Assembly (NCBI GenBank): GCA_037833965.1
Contig: AP031356.1
Location: 7,462,501 to 7,526,500 of the forward strand
Direction: 5' to 3'
Length of the DNA stretch: 64,000 nucleotides
Origin: Marchantia polymorpha subsp. ruderalis
Lineage: Eukaryota > Streptophyta > Marchantiopsida > Marchantiales > Marchantiaceae
Below the pieces are notes generated by a model, which saw only the letters and a program-made list of their open reading frames with translations, did not search any database and was not told where the DNA came from. A program made the position numbers and the translations under genes. Of this stretch, positions 25,957-38,200 are shown one piece after another. Position 1 is the first letter of the stretch. Each line of letters opens with the position of its first letter.

Positions 25957-28900
25957 AACACGACATCGTTTGGAGCATTCAATTAGCGAGTTTTTTGGCA
26001 AAAATCTCACTAATAGAGACTCAAGTATTCGTTCCAGGAATCCTGTGAAGTAGAAGGAGTAGTAGCTATTTCCAGATGAGATACTTATCGACAACAAACC
26101 CAAAGTACAACCAAAATGACCTGAGATTGAAACCTCACAAATGATACTTCAAAAACCGGATCTAAACGTCGAGGTCGGATGCCATTAGCTTTACGGATAC
26201 CAAGGTCAACAAATGTAACACGCGAAAGAATAGAAATTTTTACTCTATATCAGAGGGCGCCGTTGGTCTTGTGGAAGGATGTCTCCTACCCTTTCAGCGA
26301 TTAAAATGACAAAAGAGACACTATGAAAATAAAAATAATAAAAACACAAAAAAGAGGTGCAATTAATTTCTCACAACTGTTCAAACAATTAGATCTGAAT
26401 GAGCAGGTCATGCAGAAGATCATCACAAACTCCAACTAAGAACTACAACGCCATCCGAATCTAGATTTAGAGTGGAAGTTGAACAATATAAGATAAGTGG
26501 AAGCCTCGTGCCATCTCTTGGATTACCCTGTCCAGGTATTGTGGAATCTTATCAAAAGATCGGACTAGCGTATATCCGGAGTTTCCCTACCCGGAGCACT
26601 CCACTGGATACTACTCAGTCCTAGCAGCGGCTATTCCACATAGAAGTTATATAAGTAAACACGACAATGAAGATATACTACCAGTACACACTAGAACACT
26701 CTTATCATCAATCTTCCTCTGGCCGGATCCGGGACTTCCTTTCACAAACTTACGGATCCGGCCTTGCAGCACTCACAGAATCGGCAAGAACCCCGGTATG
26801 ACGTTTCACATAGAAAACGAAAGAGATGAGAAATAGAACCAAGTCGCATAAACAAGTGAAAGAAGAGTTTTATACAAAATCTCTAAGAGCGTTTATATAC
26901 TAAGAACTCAAAACCTAACTGCGACGGTTATGATTGTCTCCAAAATCCTAGCCGTCACCAGAAATCTCAAGATCTCATTAGCCAAGAATTTTGTATGTGA
27001 CAACCACTTGGTCGCCACTTTTTGCCGCCAATAATCTTTCGTACTCAACCTAGTCTTACAAAATCCTATCCAAGTATTCTAGAAGCCCTAGATATAAACT
27101 TAGAAGGTTCGGAACTAATCTATCAGACACATTCTTCTGGTTTATCATCAATTTAGAAAAACTAGATACCGATTGCGTATCCAGCTAACTTTTCCATTAG
27201 CGTTATTACGATTTTATCACACCTACTGCGACATAGTTTTCTACTTTTATTTACACTTTTTTTTTATCAACTTTTCCTAGCAAAGAGGTAGTGTAAACCT
27301 ATTAAAATGGCAAAATCTATTTAATTTTGCATGGGGAGCAATCTTAGCTTTCCACAACCGTATTGAGGTTTTGTTGCAAGAAAAAGTTAACAAATGTACG
27401 AATCAGACACACAGCAAGTTCTTTAATGAGCTAGTTTTATTATAGTTTTAGGTAAAATTTAGGTTCATGTGGTTGTTCTCATCACATATTTTTGTTTGTA
27501 CATTTTAGTGGAAGCAAAGAGTGGATATGCTTTTTGGAGAGTGAAGGAAGAGTGATGGATTCAAAAGCCTTCAGAAGATCATATTCGACAAAGTAGTTTA
27601 GTTAAAAATCCGCCATGTAATATGGAATATCTTGTTGGAGTAACATCAAATTGTTTCTACATATGCTAAACAAAAATTTCTTATCGCATTGAAAAATAAA
27701 AAAGCTTAGTGGCAGATGCTGTCGCTTGAGCAAGCTAAGCATCTTGCAAAGTACCGAGAGCGGAAGCACTGTGTATAGAATGATATTGTTGGAGGAATAT
27801 AACTCTCCCATATCATGCTAGCAATGAAATATTCTGGTAGTAGATAGTGTGTCGCTCATCTACATTGCCAAAAGCAGCTCGCAGGTACGTTGAAGTAGAG
27901 TTGTTCTCAGCGTTACATATGAGATATCGTGAGATGATGGAACCACGGCAAGGGAGACAGTAATGACAACACAAAAACCGGGCTTGGACGATAATGCTGA
28001 GTGAGTATTTCAGATTTTTGGTATCCACCTGATGATTATTCCCATGACTGCCTGTGGAATCAACCCTACACGAAGCTTCGGCCGTTGCTCTCTGGAATCA
28101 TCAACAAGCTAATGATTGAAGTTGTCCGACACCATGAGGAATCAAGCTACGGATTGAAGTGAATAGCCAAGTTGCCACTTGCATGTGACAGCAAGTGGAC
28201 CTCAAATCACAAAAGAAGTAGGTAACTATATTAGAATTAGATTAGATAATAGTGTAAAATTGTCTTCCACTCTTGGAAAAGGGCCAAGTGAATACTTCTC
28301 GTTGTTAGGTGTGTACTCTTTTTGATGCTGCAATCACATACAAACATAAACTTTGAAGCTCAATAGCTAAATACATGGCAATTAAATCATAAGCCGAGAT
28401 CATTAGAAGCATACTGGACTTTGATGTTGCGTGGATTGATTTTAGTGTGTGTGCCAAGCCATCATAGTAACTATAAAGTCAGATCTTTAGAGTTTAGAAG
28501 AGAGTTGCATCGTAGAATTTTCCACTTCAAACCAAGAAGTACTCTTTTAGATCTTTCCTCATGTGCACATGAAAAGTAGTTCTTTTGATCGTTCCTCATG
28601 TTCAGTTGATGTAGTTCATTCAGAAAAGTCCAGCTTCCACTGATTTTTTCATTATCTTAGACTTTCCTTATGGTGCATTTGTAAGAGGTAGGCTAGAATA
28701 TAATGAGAAGTACTTGGTGTTTGAACTTTGATTAATCTAGGTGGAAGGTGATTTGCATGAAAGACACCTTGGTGACAACAAGGTGTTACCTCACTTAGAG
28801 TGAAATGGAGTGAAAGCTGAGGAAGTGTTGGCATTTCTAAGATAGATTTGACTTTCCAACAACAGAATCAAATCCATCGGCGGTAAGTTACGAGATTTTA

Positions 28901-29067
28901 AAGTGTTATAGCATGAATGAAATATTTTTTATCTAAAGTAGCATACTTCTTGTAGATTCAACTACATAACGATAACGAAGTAATAAACACCAAGTATAGC
29001 TTAATTTGGTGTTAACCTAATAAACATGTTATTGACAATTTTCAGTCTCCTTAGTGATAGTCATTAG
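25957..29067. other. Unassigned AT-rich to mixed DNA
   Basis: No credible gene. 26100-27200 is mixed in composition with no long frame and may be an unrecognised repeat. 27600-28200 has short frames (60-71 codons) only. Nothing else could be supported. Confidence 0.45.
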
Positions 29068-29450
29068 ATCTTGCTACAAATCAAATGATGGAGAGCAAAA
29101 TGAAACATATTGATATCATGTTACATTTTGCTACAAATCAAATGATAGAGAGCAAAATGAAACATATTGATATCATGTTACATCTTGCTACAAATCAAAT
29201 GATAGAGAGCAGAATGAAACATATTGATATCATGTTACATCTTGCTACAAATCAAATGATAGAGAGCAGAATGAAACATATTGATATCAGGTATCACTTG
29301 ATCAAAGTATCAAAGAATCAAACTAGTCTAGATTGATGCTAAATTCAATACAACTAATGTGCTGAACAAAGTTAATACTTTAGAAAGTTTTAGGATACAT
29401 TGTTCTAATATGCAGGTTTTGCGTGAGGAGCATAAGTAGGATTTATTAAC
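29060..29450 (+). mobile_element. Ty1/copia retrotransposon fossil, C-terminal RNase H end
   Basis: The stretch KHIDIRYHLIK near 29274 resembles the copia RNase H tail (TKHIDIRYHFIR), and the following 130 bases resemble the end of the polyprotein. Only this end is present. It is broken, and a 57-bp tandem array has grown from it. It is not clearly continuous with the fragment at 24740. Confidence 0.7.
29068..29290. repeat. 57-bp tandem array, about four units
   Basis: Units start at 29068, 29125, 29182 and 29239, nearly identical to each other. The period is 57 bp (19 codons), and each unit can be read as MIESxMKHIDIMLHxATNQ. The array lies within the copia fossil and amplifies its KHID segment. 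High similarity between units means the amplification is younger than the decay of the element. Confidence 0.9.
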
Positions 29451-32400
29451 AACTTTTTTACCTCCATATATTTTTCCTCTATCTTGTTTTGGTTACAGCT
29501 TAATTCTAGTTAGCTATAGTGTAAAGTGTTACGTATGTTATATTTTCTTCTAAAATATCTCGCAAAATACTATATAAATTATGAAGCTTATTGTACTCAA
29601 GAAAGCTTTTATTTTTGAATATTCCACAGGGTAATTATGTAAATTATGAAGGATACTGCAATCGCAACATAAATTAAAGGGAAGAATGTTAGTGGAAACT
29701 CAAGTCTTGAATTAAATTCAACATAAACTAATTCAAGTTAATCTAAATCAAGTTAGAGTTAAGATTAGATTTATAATAATTAGTATTAGATCAAGGGTTT
29801 TTGTTACCATGGACATACAAGGGCATTGAAATACAGCTGGTCTTTAACACTTTGCAGGTTCCTTAAGTAAAGAGTTTGATAGTTCCATGGACAAAGTCGA
29901 AGAATGACAGACTACATACATATTTTTTTATGTGTTCTTTTATTTGTGATAATTATTGGATTCATGTGGTTCTTTCAACAATTTTATTTATTATTTTATT
30001 ATTCAAATAACATTTGAAACACACTTCATTATTGTTTATGAATTTTATATCATACTAAATGTACATGATAATTATATGACATATAGCGCTTGTCTTAGTC
30101 CACAATTCTTAAATTAATCTTGAATTTGAAGCATATTAATTTAGTTAAATTATTTGAATTAATTTCAAGATAAGATATATATGAGAAATAGATATTTTGG
30201 AAAATCTTACATCTTATCCATCAATATTTTCCTTTAAAATTCATTTTAAGAATAAAAAGAATCTAAAACCTATCCTACCAAAGCTTGAATTAGATGTACT
30301 TCTTTTTCTTCATCATGAAATTCATCCCGTCAATCGGATGCACAATCTATAGAAATAAGATCAAAGCCATCATCAATCACAACTCACAAATACATCTATA
30401 ACACTCTAAAAATTAAGGCTTTTCACTAAAAAAATTGAAGTTGAATTTTTGTAGTAATTTTTATTGAGGAGTTTATTTGGAAAGAAACTCCCATACAAAA
30501 CATGCTACCGAAATTGATACTATTAGGCCAAATTCAATATGTGATTTTGAAACACAGGATTGGCGCACTAAACATTTTCTATCATAGCCACGCACTCTAA
30601 TGATCAACTTCATAAAATTTCCTCCGCCGAGACCTTATTTGAACTCTCTATCTTCACCCCTAATCTCGTAGTCATACGCACATCTATCTAATTAAAGATA
30701 CCGCTACATGACATGGACTATATATATAACAGTGACATCAATAACAGTCCTTAGTGTGTTTAGTGTTTTAGTAGTTAAGTTAGTGTAGCTTTACAACAAG
30801 AAGGGGTGAACTCTTGCACCGAGAGAAACATTGTTTTGATAGGAGATGTTTGTTCAATGTAGTCGATAATCATTTATCCCATGGTTGTTACAAGAAGATC
30901 TTAGCAGTTGGTGAGATAGTGGCTCACCAAGTAAAGAATGAACTCTCTTCGTTTCTTCTTATGTTTCGAGTGGGACAATCTTTTCTGCCCAGATTGGTCT
31001 TTTGATTGTGACTTTTTCATCGAATCTTTTCCTCCATGTGTATCACAATTTACTTACTTGCTTGCTTTTTCGTCAAGACCACATGCATGATTCAGTAGTA
31101 TTCCCCCATGGAGTTTGGGGATGTAAATAGAAGTTCCCATGGGCTTTGTACAACAGAGAGACTTCGGAGAAATTGCAAGTCCACTAGGACTTGACACCCC
31201 CTGCGTAAAATGCAATCTTCGCAGTCTCTATCATGAAGTTTGGTAAAAAATAATAACATCCTGAAAAGCAAGCGAGCAGGTTGTGCAAACCACACGCTCT
31301 TTGACCTCCGCAGGGTAGATTCAGCACTGTCTCTCATGTGCTTGGATGCCTCTTACTTTTGTATGTGTGTATACGACGATCTCAGAGTAAAAAAAAATGG
31401 AGGATGGCCCCCCTCCCTACAACTGACTTGAACTATGAAAAGGCTATTGGCGCTAGTTGTACCCCACAAACCTTGACCTCAACCAGGTCAAGACATGCTG
31501 CTGCTGTTCGTAGTTGATGGGGAACCACGTGCAGTTGCAATTGCTTCGACCGACGTCTGCCTTTGCATTTTGCGCGGAGGTCGCAAGAAGCAAGTTCATG
31601 CTCGAATGTTCGGCACCAGAGAATCGGAGGAGCATGAGCCCGTTTGAGGCCAGAGCGTTCTCAAGCATGTGGTGCCGGTGGTGCTCATCGGCAGCTCGAA
31701 TCGCCGGCAGTCATGATGCAGAGCTCGCGTGTACATGAGAGCAGTCTCTCTTCCGAATGGAGTCAGACAGACGTTCGAGACAGTGTCGTAGATGATTGCA
31801 ACTTGAGACTAGCTCAAAACTGTGTTCACTCTAGGCTCTGTCGAGTGTCAGGCTTGTGTGTTGCTGTGTGGTGACTGGTCATATGCATACCGTGACGACT
31901 TCGTAGACTAGATTTTGAATTAATGAATCTGCCACACTTTTCTAGCAGATGTTCTGCTTTTTCCTGTTCATAATAGCTTACTGTAAAAGTATTGTTTAAA
32001 TTAGTTAAGTAAACTTAGATCTACGGTAACTCGAGCACCCTATTCAAACATGACAGGAGACTGCGCTGTCGGGTATTCTGCATGCTGCTCGTCAGGAGCA
32101 ACATGTCTTGTAGATGTCGCAGGTTCAGTCAGACACTTCCATTAGTTTTAGACTTATTGCAGTTCCTGAGCAAGTCCTGCACGAAAGATATCATTCTCTT
32201 ACACTTCCTACTTCTGCCTGTAAATGGCCTTCATACACAGCTGACGTATGGAAGCCTAGCGTAGCGTCGAAGACCACGAACCTATGCTTGTTGCTTTTGT
32301 CGAGAACTGGAACGTGGGAGGTGACATATTTGATACTGCCCTGTACTACTTGTAGTTTTTTGCTGATATAGATATAGCACATTTTAACCGTGATCAGGTA

Positions 32401-33925
32401 TACCACATTTTGATGCACGCTGATTTGATTGAGTATAATTTCCTGGAGGAAGAAGGCATTTTGTTCTGGGCCCAGTGACGGCCGAGCGTGTTAGTTATAT
32501 ATAATTATATGTATAGAATGTAGTGAACTTATGCTTGTAATATGAGGCTGAAAAGGTTCATCTATTGTGGTAGGCAAGAGAAGACCAAGAATTGCAGGCT
32601 GCTAGCTCGCAAATCATTGGTGACAAAATGATTAGAACACGGTGGTGTATATGGAGACGAATCAAGCTGTATATCGCCCGAATAAAAGCGAGAGTAAGAG
32701 GCTTGTCGCTATATCTCGTAAGTGGCGTCAGCGAATTTTTTGTTCACGTCTGCCAACGCGACATTGAACACTGGTTCTGCTCATAGCTACCTGTCGCCTT
32801 GTATCGACATTTTAAAGTCTTCCAGCCAGATAAGTCCTGTTTTGTTTCTTGATTTTACATGGAGTAATGGTGCAATATCGGAATGTTCCTCGGTAACCAA
32901 TAATCATACTTATCTCTGGTTGCCCTGTAAAAAACCAACAGAGAATGTTAGGAAGTGAGAAAAAGGCAAAGCAGCACGCGGAGAATGACATGGCTTAAAA
33001 GTTGATACTGTAACCTTCTATATCACGAAAATGAGAAAATAACATTAAGGACGAAAAAAGAGGATTAGATTTTTTTCGCAGTAACAGTCTGCAAAATATG
33101 CAGAGTGGTTCCTGTGGCATGTGAAGTTTTCAAATGAAGATGATTGTTTTTATTACTGAGTAACAGAGGATTCCTGGAATGACTTTTTACTCTTTGTTCT
33201 CATGCGGTGTGAAGATGCCATCGACTACTATTTGAATTTTATGATGCCTAATCTACTCTAAGCATCCCAAAAGGAAGCTTTCGCCAGAAGGTGATCTACT
33301 GCACTTTACTGAGATGACCTCAGAGCACAAGATAACCAGAGTCTTTTCTAAAGCCCTTTTTCAACACCCAGCACTAAGCGATACTCTTCAATACACGCGG
33401 TTGCAGTAAGATCTGGAGACTGTTCGTTCCGATCTGTAAAGTTAGCTTTGAAATGTTGATTGATCTGCTCACTGCGACACTGAATTTGCACCAACGTGCG
33501 GTAAGAATGTGCGACGATATTATCATCGAGGACAGAAGTTAGACTCAAACTCAGCTCCAGGTGTGATTTTTCGATCACCATCGCAAGAAGATCAGACTGG
33601 GACACGAGACGACTTTAAATAGAAGTCGAACTAGTGAACAATCAACGGAGCTAACGTACAATCAGTTATGCTCAACAAATTGTCGGAATCACAGACAAAA
33701 AAGTGAAGGAAATAATTCACAGGTTTCGGATTCCATATCGAGCCGAGCTGTAAGTTGAGGCAAACAATGACTGGATCAACGGATACAGGTGATCAGCCTT
33801 ATCGTCACCGTGGGGTCAACTTTGAAAAGCCCTCACATTATAGGCTAAGTTGGAAAATAAGTGGCCCAGCTTCCAGTGGGGTTTTCAACACTAGAGTTTA
33901 GCTTTTTCAAGGCGAATGTTTGTCC
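29451..33925. other. Unassigned DNA, AT-rich then mixed
   Basis: 29451-30780 is AT-rich with no coding frame. From about 30800 the composition rises and short frames appear on both strands. Two minus-strand ones at 31668-31453 (71 codons, ATG start) and 33605-33348 (85 codons) look somewhat protein-like but have no recognisable motif or splice partners, and are not called genes. Confidence 0.5.
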
Positions 33926-34114
33926 TCATTGCTTGATCGGAAAGCCATCATGACGGACGAAATCTTCTACGGTTTCAGGATTCACATCAGGAAAGGTCTG
34001 CTTACCCAATCGAGTGTAAGGTGTCCATGCAAAAGGAGTGACGAACGTTGAGTGGGAACTGTAGAAATGGTGTATAGATGGTCCCATCCATATGTAGAAT
34101 TTCGTTCCTTGGCT
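33926..34114 (-). CDS. Possible terminal exon of an unknown gene
   Basis: After a good acceptor (pyrimidine-rich, ending CTCAG) at 34115, a 62-codon frame runs to a TGA at 33926. It is rich in aromatic residues (KFYIWMGPSIHHFY, TPFAWTPYTRLG) and ends in VEDFVRHDGFPIKQ. An upstream frame at 34498-34157 could join in phase, but that would need an intron of only 42 nt, which is very short for a plant. No family is recognised. It may be chance. Confidence 0.2.
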   Translation of the reverse strand, partial: SQGTKFYIWMGPSIHHFYSSHSTFVTPFAWTPYTRLGKQTFPDVNPETVEDFVRHDGFPIKQ

Positions 34115-37100
34115 CTGAGGAGCATAAAGTAAAGATTATGCAGAAAAAACAAGCACCTGGATGTAAGTGCTGAAAGTGGCGCGATGGTAAACATTTTGGA
34201 ACGCTAAGGAACGATGTTCCAAGGCATGCACCTCGTTGTCACCTCGTTGATATATGGCGGAAGGGAACCACAGCGTAAAGGTAGAGGGCGAGATTCTGCA
34301 CCATGCATGCATACCATAAACTTCACGAGTGTGGAACCAAGTCCACAAGCTCGACGTCACTCGAGAAGGTTGGCCCATGGATCTCAATAATTTACCTACA
34401 CCGTGCCTACAAGCTCGAATTCCGGACTCGCTCCTCGCCCTCATACACCCCTCGAATATTGGTTGGAGGACTCGAAACGATTCTCGTGTTTTCTTCAAGT
34501 AGAAAGACGTCTTCCCTTTACTGACTTTTCGCTTGGTGAGCTCTGTCCAAAGCGGGCTATGGGGTCACAAGAAGCATTTGTTCCAGCCTGAAGCTTCGCA
34601 ACACTTCTCTGCTGCCTTTTTTCCTCCCCGGTAGATCCTGGTGCCTGCTGCTTCATTATTCATGTGGGGACAACCGAAAGCCATCCCTACGCTATTGTAG
34701 CCTCTGCTGTTTTCTTATAAAATGCCATTGCTTTTACTTCCGAACCGACTTTTTCCTTCATTGAAGCCTTGTGAAGTTATATAATGTGGGCGATGGTATA
34801 CAGTAAACGAGGAGAAATGAAAAGGTTGGGCGATGTCGAAAATACTTCTTTCCAGGTGATCAACATTTTCAACACTTGCATCCGGTAGGTTAGAGATCAC
34901 TCGTTGAGATTGGCTGGGTGTGAGTTGACCTGCGCAGATGTAAAGATCTCGAAAGCCATGCTAAAGGTCACTTCTATCAAATATAAATCTATTCCATGTT
35001 TTGTCCGCTGCAAGGTATCGTTCTCACACTTCTGGTCGAGACTTGCAAGAAAATTCAGAATTAAGTTAAAATCGCGAAACGTAGTAATGGCGTAGAAGAC
35101 CTCTCAAAACTAAACATACAAATGAATGACTCTTAGCAAGGACGTAATCATATTTCGAAACTGCTCTGTGAGAAATTAAAATTGTTGCGCGTGAAGTTAG
35201 CATGCCGTTTCTAACCTGAGATCCATTTGACCACTGTTTCATTTCAATGCATTTTCACTGATGATTGAGGCAGTGGTTGAATTGCAACTAATGAAAAGCT
35301 AATGTACGTTGCTCCTCGTTTCTTCTACTATGACGACTGGAGTTGGAACGGCCGATACAAGCTCTCGTTTTTTAGATGAAGGGGTACACCTCAGTAAACT
35401 TCAGAAGCAAGAATGTATGCTCGTATGATTGAGGAGGTTAAATCTGGAAGCCCTGCTTTTTCCAACAGGGGCAGTACGAGCGTCAAGTGGTCCACCGATG
35501 AACAAATATAAGGAGTATTTTGGAAATAACACGCATGCGTCGCCTCCTAAAAGATGCGGCACAGAAAGCAGGCAAAACCATCTGGTGGGTGACATGTGTT
35601 TATCATGGCTAACTGCTTGCAATGTTTTAGGGCCCTCCTCCGCCAACAAGGTACACAACTCAACAACGTTCTAAAGAAAAAGTTTTATGCTCGACGAAAC
35701 GGGCGATCTGATTGGAAAGAAGCCACACTCACGAGTCGTTCTGCTTTTCATGTTAGAGCAACAACGTCAAACTTCGAACCGCTACAACTACGACGCATTC
35801 AGCTCAGAGATGACGTCATCGTATAAAGATGCAAGTTTTGACCTTTGGCACCAACCGGATCGGATCTAAGCTCTTCCATCAGGAAGCAAGAAGAAATCTC
35901 AAGAACAAGGGTTTCTCACCATACAAGAATTTCGAGATCCTCCATCACTTATTCAAAGCCTTCCGGATTCGATCGCACTCTAGCCACTCAAGGCCATCGT
36001 CACCTCTGGGCATGCTTGCACACGGTTTGCCCTCAACTGGGTTCGATCTCCTTCCAGCCAACTTGTACGAAAGTCTCCATTATAAACAAGGGAACAAACA
36101 TGGTGGATTTGGGGTGCCCTCAGTGTGGTACTCATACGAAATTACCCCTCGTCGGAAGATCCAAATGATGCCGTTGATAAGCCCTCATTTAATAATGTCA
36201 ACTTCTACAGTACTTCAGCGATACTTCTGCTAGACTCTTCCAGCTCATCCATGTCCAAAGTGTCGAGGCCTTTGCACCCAAATTGGCGAAAAGTCCAAAC
36301 AAGGTGACTCGATACGATCGGGTCCGTATGGAGTCCAGTTAGAGGAGTCTTTGCTGCATCTGCAAGTCGAGCCTGTATATCTGAGACTCGAGAGAGTCTG
36401 AGAACGACAAGTTCATGCAGGGAGTGTGAAACTTATTTCTATCAGCAGCCAACAGCTGAAGCTTTATGAATTTTGCAGTGAAAACTGTTTTGGAGTAAGT
36501 TCATCCACGACGACGACGGCAGAGCTACTTCTTTCTCAGCAAAGTAGAAAAAGGAACAGCATCACAAAAGGGATGGCACGACCCGTCGAGTCGTGTACAC
36601 GAATGAAATCCAGGCCCCTTCTCGCGGCTTTTTGCCGCATCTTCAGTATCCGGATAAGTACAGTACTTCGGACCGAGTTACGAAGATCCGGCACGGAGTC
36701 GCAGCCGCAGAAGCGACCGACAGTAGACGGCGCTGGCGGCTACGGCCACGGGGGAACCGCCAAACTGGAGCTCAAATCTCGCGCGTAACGGAGCGAACAG
36801 TACTGTACGGACTCCTGCTTTCGCTGGCAGACTCGCCCCGGCTTTGGCGGGACGATACAAAACTGCGGTTGCAGGTACGGAGTTCCTGAAATTTACGAAG
36901 TACGTACCTCTGGGTCGCAGTAGCGCGACCCGAGTGCGGTCGTCCGCGCTTTCCTCGAACCGTTTCCGTGAGGACTCGGTCAGGCCTTGACTCTCGCAGA
37001 GGGCCGTCACCATGCTTCCGGACGTCGTACAGTCCCTGTACCACGGTTACTGCAGTGAGCCTGCAAACCGAACCTTTGCGTGGTACAGAATCTGAAGCTT

Positions 37101-37405
37101 TGTAAGGAATCTTCGACGTTCGTTCGCTCGGAGTAACGTTCGGTACTTCCCATGATACAGAATACTCGAGTGATCTAGGCCTGCTACTCTATGGTGTTCT
37201 TATACGAAGGACCGTTCTAGCTGTTTTGTATATTGGTTCCCCTCATGTGTACAAGCATACAACATTATCACTCTTCGGTTGCTTGCGACTCCGGTACATG
37301 AGGCAATAAAATGCATGGAATATATACGGGTACATGTATTAATATGCTCATTTGTGGACTGCATGGAAGGGGGTGTAATGTTGCGATGGTCGTAATCCCA
37401 GGTAC
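34115..37405. other. Unassigned DNA with GTAC-rich segment
   Basis: Mixed to GC-rich DNA without a recognised gene. Overlapping plus-strand frames of 60-134 codons at 35429-36307 lack motifs, apart from a single CPQCG (CxxC) stretch near 36114. A dense set of GTAC words occurs at 36595-37147 and is listed separately. Confidence 0.5.
36595..37147. promoter_or_regulatory. Cluster of GTAC motifs, possible SBP/copper-response sites
   Basis: Twelve GTAC tetramers occur in 553 bp, against about two expected by chance, including paired sites such as GTACGTAC at 36900-36907 and GTACAGTAC at 36658-36666. GTAC is the core bound by plant SBP-domain (SPL) factors, among them copper-response regulators. 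GTAC being palindromic, strand is undefined. The target gene is not identified, so function is inference. Confidence 0.3.
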
Positions 37406-38200
37406 TCAAAGCGAGCCGTGAACCCAGTCCACGAAAGAAAGCTCGCAGGAGAAGTACATGGCGGGTGCATGCCAGACAATCATGCCGTAGGAAGGGCGAT
37501 GAGATCTGAACAGTAGACGAGGCTCATAAGGTTTGTTCCTGAGGTCGTACGAACATAAACAGTATTCGTTGTGTTTTCCTGCACGAAGACTAACACTCGC
37601 ACCGGTGTTGATGAGAGCTCTTGACTCAGGCTGGCCCGTGCTCAAAGACCAGGCGGGCCCGAGGTTTTCTCGCCCTCGAAGACGCAGACGACGAGGGCTA
37701 CAGTTCCCGGTTCCCAGTTCAGCGTGAACATGGTCTGTTCGAAGTACTTCCGCGAGTCCTGAAGCTCCACGAATGATGATGACCTTCATGACTGCGGCTG
37801 CGATGCACGAGCTCACATGGAGACAATAACTCCGGGCCTTTATACATCCGTAGTCTTGTAAGTGCGGCCATTCCCCGTAATACGTCCGAGTCTGATCCAT
37901 AGCCACTAACTTAAAGACCACGACAGGCTCAGCCGATAAATATCCCAAGCTGGAATGCACAGCAAGGGCGGAACTCGAAATGAAAGTTGGCCGCCTCTTG
38001 TACTGCGAGATGGATACGTCTCGGGAGTATGAGTCCGCAGCAGCCCGTGACCGCAAAGGCAAGAATTGCTTAGAGCGTGCTGTGAGACTGTAGGGAGTAG
38101 GGAACGTGGCCAACATCGGAAGGAACGTGGAGAGAGGCCGGAGTGGGACAGGAGCAGCCGAGTGTGGTTCCGTCCCGGGTCTCAATCTAATCCAATCCAT
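37406..38200 (-). CDS. Hypothetical ORF, 264 codons
   Basis: An uninterrupted ATG-started frame on the minus strand, the longest in this part of the window that is not explained by a recognised gene. The product is basic, with scattered Cys and Arg and no signal peptide, membrane span or repeat; a weakly hydrophobic patch lies near residues 130-145. It does not resemble any family I know. DNA here is above 50% GC, where long chance ORFs are more likely, but a stop-free run of this length is still uncommon. It may be an orphan gene, part of a spliced gene, or chance. Confidence 0.3.
   Translation of the reverse strand: MDWIRLRPGTEPHSAAPVPLRPLSTFLPMLATFPTPYSLTARSKQFLPLRSRAAADSYSRDVSISQYKRRPTFISSSALAVHSSLGYLSAEPVVVFKLVAMDQTRTYYGEWPHLQDYGCIKARSYCLHVSSCIAAAVMKVIIIRGASGLAEVLRTDHVHAELGTGNCSPRRLRLRGRENLGPAWSLSTGQPESRALINTGASVSLRAGKHNEYCLCSYDLRNKPYEPRLLFRSHRPSYGMIVWHAPAMYFSCELSFVDWVHGSL

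Noticed and set aside
31453-31668. 71-codon minus-strand ATG frame
   Set aside because: Codon choice looks plausible, but there is an upstream stop, no motif and no splice partners.
33348-33605. 85-codon minus-strand frame as an exon of the gene candidate at 33926-34114
   Set aside because: That candidate ends at its own TGA at 33926, so the two do not join; no start or motif otherwise.
36061-36168. CxxC (CPQCG) frame as a zinc-ribbon exon
   Set aside because: Only one CxxC pair; no second pair or conserved context.
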